A stretch of 29,664 bases of DNA from JBGTCY01 sp041748615 (GCA_041748615.1 JBGTCY010000170.1:1-29664), one strand, 5' to 3'; counted from the first letter of the stretch, positions 1 through 8,739 are shown. Made by a program: numbers and translations. Notes: generated by a model not told the origin, from the sequence alone.

Positions 1-1
1 G

Positions 2-85
2 ATCATAGATGCACGGGTTTTGTACAAAATTCTTGAAACTCTTGCACCTGAACAACAATATTATAAATTAAATATCAACATATAA
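2..85 (+). CDS. possible C-terminal tail of a protein cut by the window edge
   Basis: Reading frame 2 is open from the first base to a TAA at 83-85 and gives about 27 residues ending in YYKLNINI. The segment DARVLYKILETLAPEQQ looks like ordinary helical protein sequence, and the other two forward frames hit stops early. The family cannot be told from so little. It is equally possible that this is chance open sequence. Seen: the open frame and its stop. Inferred: that it is coding. Confidence 0.3.
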   Translation: MIDARVLYKILETLAPEQQYYKLNINI

Positions 86-112
86 TGTTGATTAACATTG
101 TATTATGTTGAT
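74..112. promoter_or_regulatory. operator-like inverted and direct repeats upstream of the lipoprotein pair
   Basis: ATCAACAT (74-81) and ATGTTGAT (85-92) form a perfect 8-bp inverted repeat with a 3-bp centre. The second arm ATGTTGAT recurs at 105-112, exactly 20 bp, about two helical turns, downstream. This lies 45-85 bp before the start codon of the first lipoprotein gene, where a regulator could bind. It could also be the end of the preceding transcription unit, but there is no T-tract. Function is inferred from position only. Confidence 0.35.
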
Positions 113-157
113 TTTTGAAGAAAATCAGCAAAGCCTAAATAACTATTAATTTACATA

Positions 158-592
158 ATGATCAGAACAAATGTAAAACCGGAAAAATTATACGGCAGCT
201 TAGTTATTTTGAATTTCATATTTTTTATAACCATGTCAGTTTCATGCAATAAATCCGAGCCTGCTACCGGGACTGCTTGGTTTCTCGGCAATTGGCTCGT
301 GAGTGAAACCTGTCCAAGCGCCACCGTGCCTGACAATTTCTACCGCATAGAAGTAAAACGCAGTGATGAAAATGACGACATCATTGTGTTATTTAACATT
401 GGGGCATTAGGAAGTAATTTCGGTTTGAGAGCGATGGTTGAAAAGGACAGCTTTATCATCTTTCCGCAGGAAATATTGGGTCATGCTTTTTCAGGAAGCG
501 GCTACATCAACAACCGGAAAGACTCTATCTATTACCAGTGGCATGGTGGACCAAACGGCTTTTGCACGGCACAAGCCCAAACCGAAATTTAA
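158..592 (+). CDS. putative lipoprotein, paralogue of the next gene
   Basis: This is a 144-residue protein I do not recognise. The N-terminus has a hydrophobic stretch (about residues 14-29) ending in the lipobox-like SVSC, so Cys30 is the likely lipidation site. The mature part begins CNKSEP. It shares a domain with the next gene: FNIGALGSNFGL, an FSGSG motif, KDSIYYQW and GGPNGFC, with cysteines near both ends that could form a disulphide. The two genes are only 6 bp apart, so they are probably co-transcribed and arose by tandem duplication. ATG at 158 is chosen because it leads directly into the signal sequence. The domain may be a small beta-sandwich, but this is a guess. Confidence 0.75.
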   Translation: MIRTNVKPEKLYGSLVILNFIFFITMSVSCNKSEPATGTAWFLGNWLVSETCPSATVPDNFYRIEVKRSDENDDIIVLFNIGALGSNFGLRAMVEKDSFIIFPQEILGHAFSGSGYINNRKDSIYYQWHGGPNGFCTAQAQTEI

Positions 593-598
593 TTTTAT

Positions 599-1024
599 AT
601 GCTTACATTCAATTATCCTTTTCTAAGAAAAATTTTTGAGATAAGCATCCCCTTTTTTTGCATAGCAATAATGCTATGTTCATGTCATAAAGATGAGGAG
701 GAGGAACTTCCCTGGTGGTCTGCCAGTACATGGCTCGTACAAGAATCATGCGATAATAATTTTTCTCACCAATACACTCTCCGTGTTAAAGCGGCACCTG
801 TTGACAGCGCTAACAGAATCATCTTGTTTAATATCGGTTCAATGGATAACTATTTTGGATTGAATGCTACTTTGAACAGTGACAGTTTTCTGATTCACCC
901 ACAAAGTGTTTTAGGATTTATATTTTCTGGAAGCGGCTCTATCAGCAATACTAAAGATTCTATATTCATTCAATGGGAAGGCGGTCCAAACGGAATTTGT
1001 TCTGCAATAGGAATTTTTCATTGA
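599..1024 (+). CDS. putative surface lipoprotein, paralogue of the previous gene
   Basis: This 141-residue protein has a signal sequence ending in LCSC (lipid Cys near residue 29), followed by HKDEEEE. A lysine and acidic run just after the lipidated cysteine is the known Bacteroidota lipoprotein export signal (K/Q-x-D/E type), so exposure on the cell surface is likely. The rest is homologous along its length to the upstream protein: FNIGSMDNYFGL, FSGSGSISN, KDSIFIQW and GGPNGIC. The function is unknown. The upstream paralogue has a less acidic start (CNKSEP), so the two copies may differ in which leaflet or face they occupy. Confidence 0.78.
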   Translation: MLTFNYPFLRKIFEISIPFFCIAIMLCSCHKDEEEELPWWSASTWLVQESCDNNFSHQYTLRVKAAPVDSANRIILFNIGSMDNYFGLNATLNSDSFLIHPQSVLGFIFSGSGSISNTKDSIFIQWEGGPNGICSAIGIFH

Positions 1025-1246
1025 TGAATTATTTAGCAGTCTAACTTCACTAATCTAATTTTCTCTATAAATTTTTCTGTGTGGGCGATTAAAAAATATG
1101 ACAGGCGGTAAGGTAACTGAGCAGTAGTTTTATGGTATTGATGACTGGTTCTTTAAAATGGCATGAGTGATGACAGGACGGTACTACATGGTTCACATAG
1201 TCCCCGAAATTTAAATTATAAACAGCAATAATTTTAATACACCAGA

Positions 1247-1450
1247 ATGAAAAATAAAAAACTATATTACTTTGTATTTTTTTATATAATAGGCGGCATC
1301 TTTACAGGAATTGGCGCTTTTATGAAACTGGAGTTAATACCCCTGTCACATTATTTTATGATAGGCGGCTTTGTTTTATTCCTGATAGGAATTTATTTTT
1401 TAGTGACCTTTATCATTGAGAAAAAAAATAAAAAAAGAACTGAAAATTAA
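1247..1450 (+). CDS. small two-helix membrane protein
   Basis: This 67-residue protein has two hydrophobic helices (about residues 7-25 and 35-57) and strongly basic ends (MKNKK at the start, EKKNKKR near the end). The helix-loop-helix with IGGIFTGIGAFMKL and IGGFVLFLIGIYF resembles small Bacteroidota membrane proteins of the GldL-N-terminal-like type, but this is a weak resemblance and no function is claimed. It stands alone: about 220 bp without a gene precede it, and a palindromic repeat follows 17 bp after its stop. The 1025-1246 stretch shows no ORF or RNA that I can identify. Confidence 0.6.
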   Translation: MKNKKLYYFVFFYIIGGIFTGIGAFMKLELIPLSHYFMIGGFVLFLIGIYFLVTFIIEKKNKKRTEN

Positions 1451-1467
1451 TTTTAATGCAATGAATC

Positions 1468-1560
1468 AAGGGCAGTTCTAAAAATTACCTTAATCTCCTT
1501 CTCCTTCGGAGAAGGCAAGGGATGAGGCAATCAAAAAGAGCAATTTTTAGAACTGCCCTT
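1468..1560. repeat. 93-bp palindromic repeat, copy A
   Basis: Ends are a perfect 19-bp inverted repeat (1468-1486 and 1542-1560, arms beginning AAGGGCAGTTCT). Inside is a second hairpin, CCTTCTCC-TTC-GGAGAAGG. A second copy of the same length lies at 2296-2388. It separates two convergent genes, and the right arm overlaps the stop codon of the DUF502 gene, so as RNA it could act as a two-way terminator. It has the build of a non-coding, mobilised REP- or MITE-like element. No flanking target duplication is obvious. Confidence 0.8.
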
Positions 1561-2167
1561 AATCATGAATAATTTCACTTCTCCTGTTCCCCGGCAACGC
1601 ATCCCACTCCGTAATCCCACCGGAAACTATGAATTTCATGAAGTCCGCCACCGGCACATCGAGGGGCGTCACGCTTTTGGCATCCACGATAAACAGGTTG
1701 CCTGAAAAATTATAGGAGTGGGGCAGATAGACCGCTACTTTGTCTTTCAATCCCATAAAACTCAGGTCTTCGCGGGTAATAAACCCTAATTTCTGAAAGT
1801 CGGGATTACCGTTGATATTCACGACTACCGGTTGGTTAAACCTTTTTTTATCGCTCACGAAAGCGGAAACAAAGTCTTTCAGTGAAGTATAAATAATATT
1901 AATCATCGGGGCGCGGGCTATCATCGTTTCAAACTGCGAGAATATCGGCTTAAAAATGAGCGTGGAACTGAGAAAGCCTACCAGCGTAATCAAACCGAGG
2001 AGCACAAAGAAGCCCAATCCCCGGATGCGTTTGTCAAATAATTGTTCAAGCAGGTCGTTGGTGGTATCATCAAGCACGCGGAACAGCGCGAAGATGATGT
2101 ACAATGTCACGCCAACAGGAGCAAGCAACAGCAAGCCCTGAAACAGGTAAGAGATGAGTTTTTTCAT
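1559..2167 (-). CDS. DUF502 family membrane protein
   Basis: This 202-residue protein matches the DUF502 family (PF04367). It has two N-terminal transmembrane helices (about residues 5-28 and 48-72) with the family phrase GLLLLAPVGVTLYI and the following FKPIFSQFETMIARAPMINIIYTSLKDF. A soluble beta-rich domain follows with LGFITRED, VAVYLPHSYNFSGNLFIV and the closing FMKFIVSGGITEWDALP. The cellular role of the family is not established; it is usually annotated as a conserved membrane protein. The start at 2167 gives the usual MKK before the first helix. Its stop codon is shared with repeat copy A. Confidence 0.9.
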   Translation of the reverse strand: MKKLISYLFQGLLLLAPVGVTLYIIFALFRVLDDTTNDLLEQLFDKRIRGLGFFVLLGLITLVGFLSSTLIFKPIFSQFETMIARAPMINIIYTSLKDFVSAFVSDKKRFNQPVVVNINGNPDFQKLGFITREDLSFMGLKDKVAVYLPHSYNFSGNLFIVDAKSVTPLDVPVADFMKFIVSGGITEWDALPGNRRSEIIHD

Positions 2168-2295
2168 TAGTTAAGGATTTCTTGCAACTGATGATGGTTT
2201 TGCGCCTTTAAATTACAATAAATCGCCCTAACCCCGCTTTTGCTTAAATTCGCTTTTTATGCCGAAGGTTGTCTGATTTTCGACAAATTAAATTT

Positions 2296-2388
2296 TAGAG
2301 CAGTTCTAAATATTACCTCAACCTCCTTCTCCTTCTGAGAAGGCAAGGGATGAGGAAATCAAAAAGAGCAATTTTTAGAACTGCCCTT
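2296..2388. repeat. 93-bp palindromic repeat, copy B
   Basis: This is a second copy of the element at 1468-1560, in the same orientation and of the same length, about 90% identical by eye. The right arm (2370-2388) is identical to that of copy A, while the left arm (2296-2314) has diverged at a few bases, so the outer pairing is now imperfect. The inner hairpin is kept as CCTTCTC/GAGAAGG. It lies in the 308-bp divergent gap (2168-2475) between the DUF502 gene and the M16 peptidase pair, where I see no gene. Promoters for both sides must lie in this gap, but I could not place them with confidence. Confidence 0.8.
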
Positions 2389-2475
2389 GAGACTCTTCGG
2401 CATTAACCAAGAGTACGTCTCGATTCTTCGGAAACTTGATTACTCCTGGTAAATCAGCAACCAGCATGACGATAC

Positions 2476-3720
2476 ATGGTCAATTTTGAAAAATTTACAT
2501 TAGACAACGGTTTAAGGGTGATTGTGCATGAAGACTTCAACACCCCGATGGCAGCGGTGAACATCCTCTACAATGTAGGCGCGCGGGATGAGCAGGAAGA
2601 AAAAACCGGATTCGCACATTTATTTGAACACCTGATGTTTGGCGGCTCTGAAAATGCTCCCAACTTCGATGAGCCTTTGCAGCGGGCGGGCGGAGAAAGC
2701 AACGCGTTTACCAATAATGATATCACCAACTATTACGACCTCTTGCCCGCTGACAACATCGAAACCGCATTTTGGCTGGAATCAGACAGGATGCGCGCCC
2801 TGAATATCAGCGCGGACAGTCTTGAAGTGCAGCGCAAAGTGGTCTGCGAAGAGTTCAAGGAAAATTATCTGAATCAGCCTTATGGCGATGTGTGGCATCA
2901 GTTGAGCAGCCTGACATTTAAAGTGCATCCCTACAAATGGCCCACGATTGGTAAAGAGCTTTCACATATCGAAAATGCAACGCTGGATGATGTGCGCAGT
3001 TTTTTTAAAAAATATTATACCCCTTCCAACGCAATCATGGTAGTGGCGGGCAGAATCAGTGTGGCGGAAGCAAAATCACTCAGTGAAAAATGGTTTGGAA
3101 TGATTCCCGGAGGAGTGCCGGTGCAGAAAAATTTTCCCAAAGAACCCCGGCAAGAGGAAGAAAGAAAATTGGAAATACATGCTGAAGTGCCGGTAAACGC
3201 GATTTTCAAAGCATGGCATATCGGCAAGCGCGAATCGCGCAATTATTACCTGATGGACATCGCCAGTGATGTGTTGTCGGAAGGAAAATCATCGCGATTA
3301 TATGAGAATCTGGTGAAAAAAGATCAACTGTTCAGCGAGATTGACGCGTTTGTCAGCGGCACCATTGATGAAGGATTGCTGGTGGTGGAAGGAAAATTAT
3401 TGGATGGCATCAGCATGGAACAGGCGGATACAGCCATTTCTGCTGAAGCGCAAAAACTGGGTGCGGAACCCATCAGCGATTATGAATTGCAAAAGGTGAA
3501 AAACAAAGTGGAAGCCACCCAATCTTTTGGCGAAGTGAACCTGCTTGCCCGCGCTACGCACCTTGCTTATTTTGAACTGCTTGGCGATGCAAACAGGGTG
3601 AATTCAGAAATAGAGCAATATAGCAGCGCCACCACACATGAAATACAAGATGAATCAGCAAAGGTGTTTGTGCCGGAAAACTGTTCTACGATTTATTATT
3701 ATGCTAAATCAAAAAAATAA
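2476..3720 (+). CDS. M16 family zinc metallopeptidase, catalytic subunit
   Basis: This 414-residue protein is an insulinase-type (M16B) peptidase. The inverted zinc motif HLFEH lies at residues 48-52, in the context GFAHLFEHLMFGGSENAP. A conserved glutamate region follows (KVVCEEFKENYLNQPYGD), and the second half has the family's C-terminal fold (IASDVLSEGKSSRLYENLV). There is no signal peptide, so unlike many family members it appears cytoplasmic or is exported by another route. Its stop codon overlaps the ATG of the next gene (TAATG), which is the non-catalytic partner, so the two are almost certainly translated together and act as a heterodimer. The substrate is unknown but is likely to be peptides. 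Confidence 0.93.
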   Translation: MVNFEKFTLDNGLRVIVHEDFNTPMAAVNILYNVGARDEQEEKTGFAHLFEHLMFGGSENAPNFDEPLQRAGGESNAFTNNDITNYYDLLPADNIETAFWLESDRMRALNISADSLEVQRKVVCEEFKENYLNQPYGDVWHQLSSLTFKVHPYKWPTIGKELSHIENATLDDVRSFFKKYYTPSNAIMVVAGRISVAEAKSLSEKWFGMIPGGVPVQKNFPKEPRQEEERKLEIHAEVPVNAIFKAWHIGKRESRNYYLMDIASDVLSEGKSSRLYENLVKKDQLFSEIDAFVSGTIDEGLLVVEGKLLDGISMEQADTAISAEAQKLGAEPISDYELQKVKNKVEATQSFGEVNLLARATHLAYFELLGDANRVNSEIEQYSSATTHEIQDESAKVFVPENCSTIYYYAKSKK

Positions 3721-5003
3721 TGTTGAGAAAATCCGTTGACAGAACTGAGCCGCCAGAAATCCGCAGCGTTGACCGGTTGACGATTCAACCGGCTGAAAAA
3801 ATGACGCTGGGCAATGGAATGCCGCTCTATGTCATCAACCAGGGAAGCCAGGATGTGTGCAGTATCGGCATCAATTTCAAAGCGGGCAAGTGGCAGCAAC
3901 CGCAAAAATTAGTGGCATATTTCACCAACAGGCTCATGCGCGAGGGAACGGTGAATTACACCGCCAACGAATTGGCGGAAAAAATTGATTATTATGGCGC
4001 TATCGTGAAAACTCAATCAGGAACCGACAGGGCAACTCTCCAGTTAATCACACTCAATAAATATGTTGCTGAATTGTTGCCGGTTTTTGCGGAAATTGTC
4101 CGGCAGCCGGTTTTCCCGGAATCAGAGTTGGAAATCGCGCTCACCAATGGGAAAGAGCGACTGAAAGTCAACAAGACGAAACCTGATTTTATCGCTTCCC
4201 GAAAATTTTCCGCTGCGCTTTTTGGTGATAAACACCCTTACGGCTCAGAGCAGCGGGTAGAGGATTATCAAACCATCACTCCGAATGTATTGCATGATTT
4301 TTATGCAGCCCATTATACTTCCTCAAATGGCTATATGTTGCTTGCCGGAAAAATCAACAGCGAGATGATTCAACTTGCTGAAAAATATTTTGGCGATAAG
4401 GATTGGTTGAAACCCTTGCCTGCTGAACCCGCCTGGAATACAGAGCCGTCTTCATCATTCAAGCAGCGTGTGAAAATGGAAAACACATATCAATCCGCTT
4501 TGCGCATCGGTAAAAGGTTGTTTAATAAAACGCATCCTGATTTTCAGAAAATGCAGGTATTGAATACGGTATTCGGAGGTTATTTCGGTTCCCGCCTGAT
4601 GTCCAATATCCGCGAAGACAAAGGGTTTACTTATGGTATTCATTCTTCTTTATCTTCGTTGGTGAATGACGGATATTTTTTAATCGGCACTGAAGTGGGT
4701 TATGATGTAAGAAAGAAAGCGTTGAAGGAAATTTATTTTGAAATCAACCGCCTGCGGGAAGAAATTATTCCGGAGGATGAAATTGAATTGGTGAGAAATT
4801 ATCTGACCGGAAAAATCCTGTCCGGGTTGGATGGCGCGTTTAAGATTGCGGATTACTATGATGGATTGTTGATTTATAATCTGGATATTGATTTCGTTCA
4901 CCGCTTGCTGAATACCATAAAGACCGTCACTCCACATGAACTCAGAGAGTTGGCGGTAAAATATTGGAATCCGGATGAAATGTATGAAGTGGTTACCGAA
5001 TAA
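3720..5003 (+). CDS. M16 family peptidase-like protein, non-catalytic partner
   Basis: This 427-residue protein has the M16 fold but lacks the HxxEH zinc motif. The equivalent region reads YFTNRLMREGTVNYTANELA, so it cannot bind zinc as the upstream protein does. It keeps the conserved substrate-binding arginine/tyrosine stretch REDKGFTYG, typical of the non-catalytic half in bipartite M16B enzymes. The ATG overlaps the upstream stop by one base, implying coupled translation and equal amounts. The expected role is to complete the peptide chamber together with the 2476-3720 product. This division of labour is known for M16B pairs; the pairing here is inferred from position and motif loss. Confidence 0.92.
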   Translation: MLRKSVDRTEPPEIRSVDRLTIQPAEKMTLGNGMPLYVINQGSQDVCSIGINFKAGKWQQPQKLVAYFTNRLMREGTVNYTANELAEKIDYYGAIVKTQSGTDRATLQLITLNKYVAELLPVFAEIVRQPVFPESELEIALTNGKERLKVNKTKPDFIASRKFSAALFGDKHPYGSEQRVEDYQTITPNVLHDFYAAHYTSSNGYMLLAGKINSEMIQLAEKYFGDKDWLKPLPAEPAWNTEPSSSFKQRVKMENTYQSALRIGKRLFNKTHPDFQKMQVLNTVFGGYFGSRLMSNIREDKGFTYGIHSSLSSLVNDGYFLIGTEVGYDVRKKALKEIYFEINRLREEIIPEDEIELVRNYLTGKILSGLDGAFKIADYYDGLLIYNLDIDFVHRLLNTIKTVTPHELRELAVKYWNPDEMYEVVTE

Positions 5004-5022
5004 TAGCATGAACAATTTAATA

Positions 5023-6792
5023 ATGAAGAAAATATTTTTTGGTTTCTTGTTGCTCACCGGCATGTTTTCGGAATCATTTTCGCAAAATCTGTCTGCGCCA
5101 GATATCATTTGCGTGACAACAGATTTTGTCACCGGAAATGTCACTATCAATTGGGATAACCCGACCCTCAATCCCTGCGGACCTTTTGAACGCTATGTGC
5201 TGTATGGCGCAACCAGCGCTACCGGACCTTTTTTCATTGTAGCTTCCATCACCGACCCCAATCAAACAAGTTATGTGCATGTAGGCGCGAATGCCACCAT
5301 TCTTGATTGGTTTTATTTTATGACAACCGAGCATACCTGCCCGGGATTCACTTCCGATTCATCCGCGCTTTTCCAGGAGGCGACTCTCATTCCCAATTCG
5401 ATGGATTATGTGACGGTGTTGCCCAACGGAGTTGAAATCAATTGGACGGTGGGAGCATCTCCACAGACAGTCGGCTATATTATTTTCGAGTTCAACACGG
5501 TGACGGGTGATGCGATTGCGATTGACACAGTATATGGCAGAAATAATACATCCTATTTTCATACATCCTCCTCCGCGCAGTCAGGCACGATTGCTTACAC
5601 TGTGACACCGATTGACGGCTGTGGAAACAGAGCCGGCATGTTTGCTGAATTTCACCGCACCATTTTTTTATCCGCAACCGTACAGCAATGTTCACCGGAT
5701 GCAAGCCTGTCATGGAACTTGTATGTTAATTGGCCCGGCATTTCAGCCTATCAAATTGAAACCAGTATTGACAATGCGCCATTCACAGTTGCGCAATCAT
5801 TGCCGGACAGCAGCGCGGGATTCAATTTCACCATTCCGGGATTGACGGGCGATACGCTCTGTTTCCGCATTAAAGCGGTTCACCAAAATGGAACCACCAC
5901 TTCCAACTCAAATGTGGTTTGCATCACCCCCGATATTATTCGCTCAACCACTTTTAATTATCTGCGCAGGGTTTCCGTTAACTCAGCCGGAAGGGTGGAC
6001 ATTGAATGGTACATAGATTCCACTGCTGACATTAATTCTTATCGCGTCAGGCGCTCAGATGATGATAACTTTTTCGCGGATGTGGAAACGCTGCCCGTGA
6101 CCGCTCCTGTTTTTTTGAATAACTATACGGATGCGTCAGCACAACCGGATGAGAGCAGTCTTTCCTACAGGGTTGTGAGTCTTGATGATTGTAATTTTGA
6201 AAGAGAGTCCACGACCGGAAAAACAATTTTCCTGTCAGGAACCAGTCAGGGTGGCATCAATCAACTAAGATGGACTCCCTACGTGTTGGACAATGCTACT
6301 GTTTTAGACTACACTTTATTCAGATTTGAGCAGACCGGTTTGGTACCCGTGCAAACACTTCCGCCCACCACACTTGAATATACGGATGAGATTACCACTT
6401 CCATTTCAGATGACGGTTCTTTTTGTTATGTCGTTGAGGCGGGTTATCAGTTAAATATTACCGGGTTGGTGAATGAAAATCTCAGAAGTGTTTCCAATAC
6501 GTTTTGCCTCTATCAACCGCCTGTGGTTTATGTGCCGAACGCGTTTGTTCCGGGAGGAAAAAACAACATGTTCAAGCCGACATTACTCAATCCCAACATC
6601 GCGGAATATGAGTTCATCATTTTTGACCGCTGGGGAAAAAAACTTTTTGAAACCAACCTGCTGAATGCCGGTTGGGATGGCACGAATAAAGGCGAAGAAA
6701 TGCCGATGGGAGGATATGCTTACTATATTAAAGTAGTTTCATTGGGGGGTGTTGCCGAGGAGAAAAAAGGAATGGTTGTGTTGGTTCGCTGA
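5023..6792 (+). CDS. secreted fibronectin-like protein with gliding-motility (CHU_C) C-terminal domain
   Basis: The ATG at 5023 is chosen (589 residues) because it starts a clean signal peptide, MKKIFFGFLLLTG...SFSQ; the open frame continues upstream into the M16 gene. The body is made of several fibronectin-III-like beta domains of about 100 residues (each opening with segments such as GNVTINWDNP, NGVEINWTVG, GRVDIEWYID and GGINQLRWTP). The last ~90 residues form the type B sorting domain of type IX secretion: VYVPNAFVPGG, FIIFDRWGKKLFET, GWDGTNKGEEMPMGGYAYYI. Members are exported across the outer membrane by PorSS/T9SS and may be anchored to the surface. Binding target unknown. It converges on pdxH with only 4 bp between stops. 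Confidence 0.9.
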   Translation: MKKIFFGFLLLTGMFSESFSQNLSAPDIICVTTDFVTGNVTINWDNPTLNPCGPFERYVLYGATSATGPFFIVASITDPNQTSYVHVGANATILDWFYFMTTEHTCPGFTSDSSALFQEATLIPNSMDYVTVLPNGVEINWTVGASPQTVGYIIFEFNTVTGDAIAIDTVYGRNNTSYFHTSSSAQSGTIAYTVTPIDGCGNRAGMFAEFHRTIFLSATVQQCSPDASLSWNLYVNWPGISAYQIETSIDNAPFTVAQSLPDSSAGFNFTIPGLTGDTLCFRIKAVHQNGTTTSNSNVVCITPDIIRSTTFNYLRRVSVNSAGRVDIEWYIDSTADINSYRVRRSDDDNFFADVETLPVTAPVFLNNYTDASAQPDESSLSYRVVSLDDCNFERESTTGKTIFLSGTSQGGINQLRWTPYVLDNATVLDYTLFRFEQTGLVPVQTLPPTTLEYTDEITTSISDDGSFCYVVEAGYQLNITGLVNENLRSVSNTFCLYQPPVVYVPNAFVPGGKNNMFKPTLLNPNIAEYEFIIFDRWGKKLFETNLLNAGWDGTNKGEEMPMGGYAYYIKVVSLGGVAEEKKGMVVLVR

Positions 6793-6796
6793 GAAA

Positions 6797-7444
6797 TCAG
6801 GGAGCCAGCCGGAATATTTTCCAGAGCTTATTGTGATGCACATAGGCGATTCTGTCATGCAGGCGGTTTGCCCTGCCTTGCCAAAATTCAAAATAATGCG
6901 GTTTGAGAATAAACCCACCCCAGTTGGGCGGTCTTGGAATTCGTTCTTCATTGACAAATTCGCTTGTCAACTCATTCACTTTTGATTCGAGCGATTCCCG
7001 GTTTTCCACGACCTGACTCTGAGGCGATGCAATCGCGCTGATGCGGCTTTCGCGCGGTCTGAAATCAAAATATTTATCTGATTCTTCATCACTCACTTTT
7101 TCTACCATGCCTTCCACGCGTACCTGCCGTTCCAATAAATCCCAATAAAACAGCAAAGTCGCTTTTGGATTTTCTTCCAGTTCACGACCTTTTCTGCTGT
7201 GGTAATTTGTGAAAAAAGTAAACCCGTCCTTTGAAAATTCTTTCATTAAGACCGTTCTGGCGGAAGGCTTTGCATCACGGCTGCAGGTTGCGAGAATCAC
7301 GGCAGTAGGTTCTCTGAAATCGCACTTTAATACATCCTTGAACCATTTCTCAAACTGGTCGGAAGGATGTTTTTCAATATCTTTTTCGTCTAACGTCAGC
7401 AATTGATAATCTTTTCGGAGTTCAGCAATTTTAGTTTGATTCAT
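6797..7444 (-). CDS. pdxH: pyridoxamine 5'-phosphate oxidase
   Basis: PdxH oxidises pyridoxine or pyridoxamine 5'-phosphate to pyridoxal 5'-phosphate with FMN and oxygen, the last step of B6 salvage, in the cytoplasm. The 215-residue length is normal. Family signatures are ATCSRDAKPSARTVLMKEF and the FMN-binding FFTNYHSRKGRELEENP, then LLFYWDLLERQVRVEG, SRISAIASPQSQ, PRPPNWGGFILKP and FWQGRANRLHDR near the C-terminus. It stands alone. A -7 box TACCTTTG (minus strand) ends 6 bases before the ATG, so its leader must be very short. Confidence 0.97.
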   Translation of the reverse strand: MNQTKIAELRKDYQLLTLDEKDIEKHPSDQFEKWFKDVLKCDFREPTAVILATCSRDAKPSARTVLMKEFSKDGFTFFTNYHSRKGRELEENPKATLLFYWDLLERQVRVEGMVEKVSDEESDKYFDFRPRESRISAIASPQSQVVENRESLESKVNELTSEFVNEERIPRPPNWGGFILKPHYFEFWQGRANRLHDRIAYVHHNKLWKIFRLAP

Positions 7445-7450
7445 TCATTA

Positions 7451-7482
7451 CAAAGGTAATCAGTGAAAATATAAAAACGAAA
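7451..7482 (-). promoter_or_regulatory. probable pdxH promoter
   Basis: On the minus strand, TACCTTTG (plus 7451-7458) matches the Bacteroidota -7 consensus TAnnTTTG exactly. A weak -33 element (TTTCG, plus 7478-7482) lies 19 bp upstream. The box ends 6 bp before the ATG, which predicts a leaderless or nearly leaderless mRNA. Confidence 0.5.
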
Positions 7483-7672
7483 CACATTGTTGAAATTCAA
7501 TTTTTCATTACTATCTGTAAGTTCAACAGTTTTTTAAAATATTTACCGCTCGCTGAATTTTAAATTTGTATGAAATGAAAGTTTTTCGAATTATAAATGA
7601 TGCGTCTTAATTACAAAACATCTGCATCATGAAGTTGTGAATATCTGTCTTTTTAAAAGGTAATTGTGTAAG

Positions 7673-7680
7673 TACCTTTG
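7673..7680 (+). promoter_or_regulatory. -7 box upstream of the T9SS type A protein gene
   Basis: TACCTTTG matches TAnnTTTG exactly and lies 32 bp before the ATG at 7713. The -33 region at 19-bp spacing reads TTTT rather than TTTG. This would give a leader of about 25 bases. Confidence 0.5.
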
Positions 7681-7712
7681 ATCGGAAATTATAAAAACTT
7701 AAAAAAATACCG

Positions 7713-8681
7713 ATGAAAAAAATTAGACCTTCCTTGTTTGCGGTTATGTTGTTGTTTTGGTTTGGCTTATCTAATGCACAGTATAACAACAGTTCCATGA
7801 ATGGCGCCTGGTTTATTGTTGACGAAATAGAAATGGGTGATTCAATAGGCGTTTATGGCATGTTTGATGGTAATGGAAATGTTACGGAAATTGGTATCCG
7901 GGATGGCAATCAATACACCGGAACGTATTCCATCACTTCTGTAGGTATTGTTACCGGCTCATTGGCTGGAGGGGTGATAATTCTCAACGGCAGAATGACT
8001 TCAGCAACCTCTGCCAGAATTCATATAAGTGTAGCGGGAGATACGCTTGATTTTGTAAAAATCACAAATGAGGGAAAAGCGCAGGGTATTTGGAGCGGAG
8101 AGGTTACCATCCAAAATCCTACACCAGATAACCCGGTTAGTATTTCATTGACGGTAAATCAAAACGGTGAAGTTACTGGCGCAACCGGATTAGCCGCACC
8201 TGTTACCGGTAAAGTATTCATTCAATCAAACGCATTTTTTGGACATCTTTATACCAATGATAACAGCGGGTGGTCACAGGTATCGCTTAGTGGCAAAACT
8301 GTATCTCCCGATTCAGTTACATTTACCGTAGAACTTGACAGTTCGGATGGTGCCGGCACGCTATCAAGACCAACAACTGTCGGCATTCAATCGCCAAACA
8401 TGTATGTAAGTTCTGTGAGGAGTTACCCGAATCCCTTTGATAATCAGTTTATCATTGAATATACGCTTGAAAAAAATGCCGATGTGCTGGTCAATGTTTT
8501 TGATAACACCGGCAAAATGATCAAAACATTATTTAGAGGAATTCAGCAAACCGGAATTTATCAGTTAAACTGGAATGGCACAGACGAATATGGAATTGAA
8601 TCGCCAAACGGCTATTACTCATATTGGATTGTGACAGATGGAATGGTCATTGCCAAAGATAAAATGCTCAGGATGAGATAA
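7713..8681 (+). CDS. secreted protein with type A T9SS C-terminal sorting domain
   Basis: This 322-residue protein begins with a signal peptide (MKKIRPSLFAVMLLFWFGLSNA, cut near residue 22). The middle (about 25-220) is a beta-rich region of unknown function with two weakly repeated blocks (GMFDGNGNVTEIGI / LTVNQNGEVTGATG). The last ~85 residues are a FlgD-like sorting domain: SYPNPFDNQFIIEYTLE, VNVFDNTGKMIKTLF, NWNGTDEYG, NGYYSYWI. Such domains direct export through the type IX system and are then removed or replaced by a surface anchor. It is followed 24 bp downstream by a strong terminator, so it is a single-gene unit. The function of the middle part is not recognisable. Confidence 0.88.
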   Translation: MKKIRPSLFAVMLLFWFGLSNAQYNNSSMNGAWFIVDEIEMGDSIGVYGMFDGNGNVTEIGIRDGNQYTGTYSITSVGIVTGSLAGGVIILNGRMTSATSARIHISVAGDTLDFVKITNEGKAQGIWSGEVTIQNPTPDNPVSISLTVNQNGEVTGATGLAAPVTGKVFIQSNAFFGHLYTNDNSGWSQVSLSGKTVSPDSVTFTVELDSSDGAGTLSRPTTVGIQSPNMYVSSVRSYPNPFDNQFIIEYTLEKNADVLVNVFDNTGKMIKTLFRGIQQTGIYQLNWNGTDEYGIESPNGYYSYWIVTDGMVIAKDKMLRMR

Positions 8682-8705
8682 CCTTTCAGCCATATTTGCC
8701 CATGA

Positions 8706-8739
8706 GAAACCCTTTGTCACAAGCAAGGGGTTTCTTTTT
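8706..8739 (+). terminator. intrinsic terminator of the T9SS protein gene
   Basis: GAAACCCTTTG (8706-8716) pairs with CAAGGGGTTTC (8724-8734), giving 11 bp with one G-T wobble and a 7-base loop, followed by TTTTT. It isolates the met leader from the upstream gene. Confidence 0.85.

Noticed and set aside
4680..5171. 163-codon frame on the minus strand across the end of the second M16 gene
   Set aside because: It lies antisense to the M16 partner and the start of the T9SS protein, and has no domain likeness.
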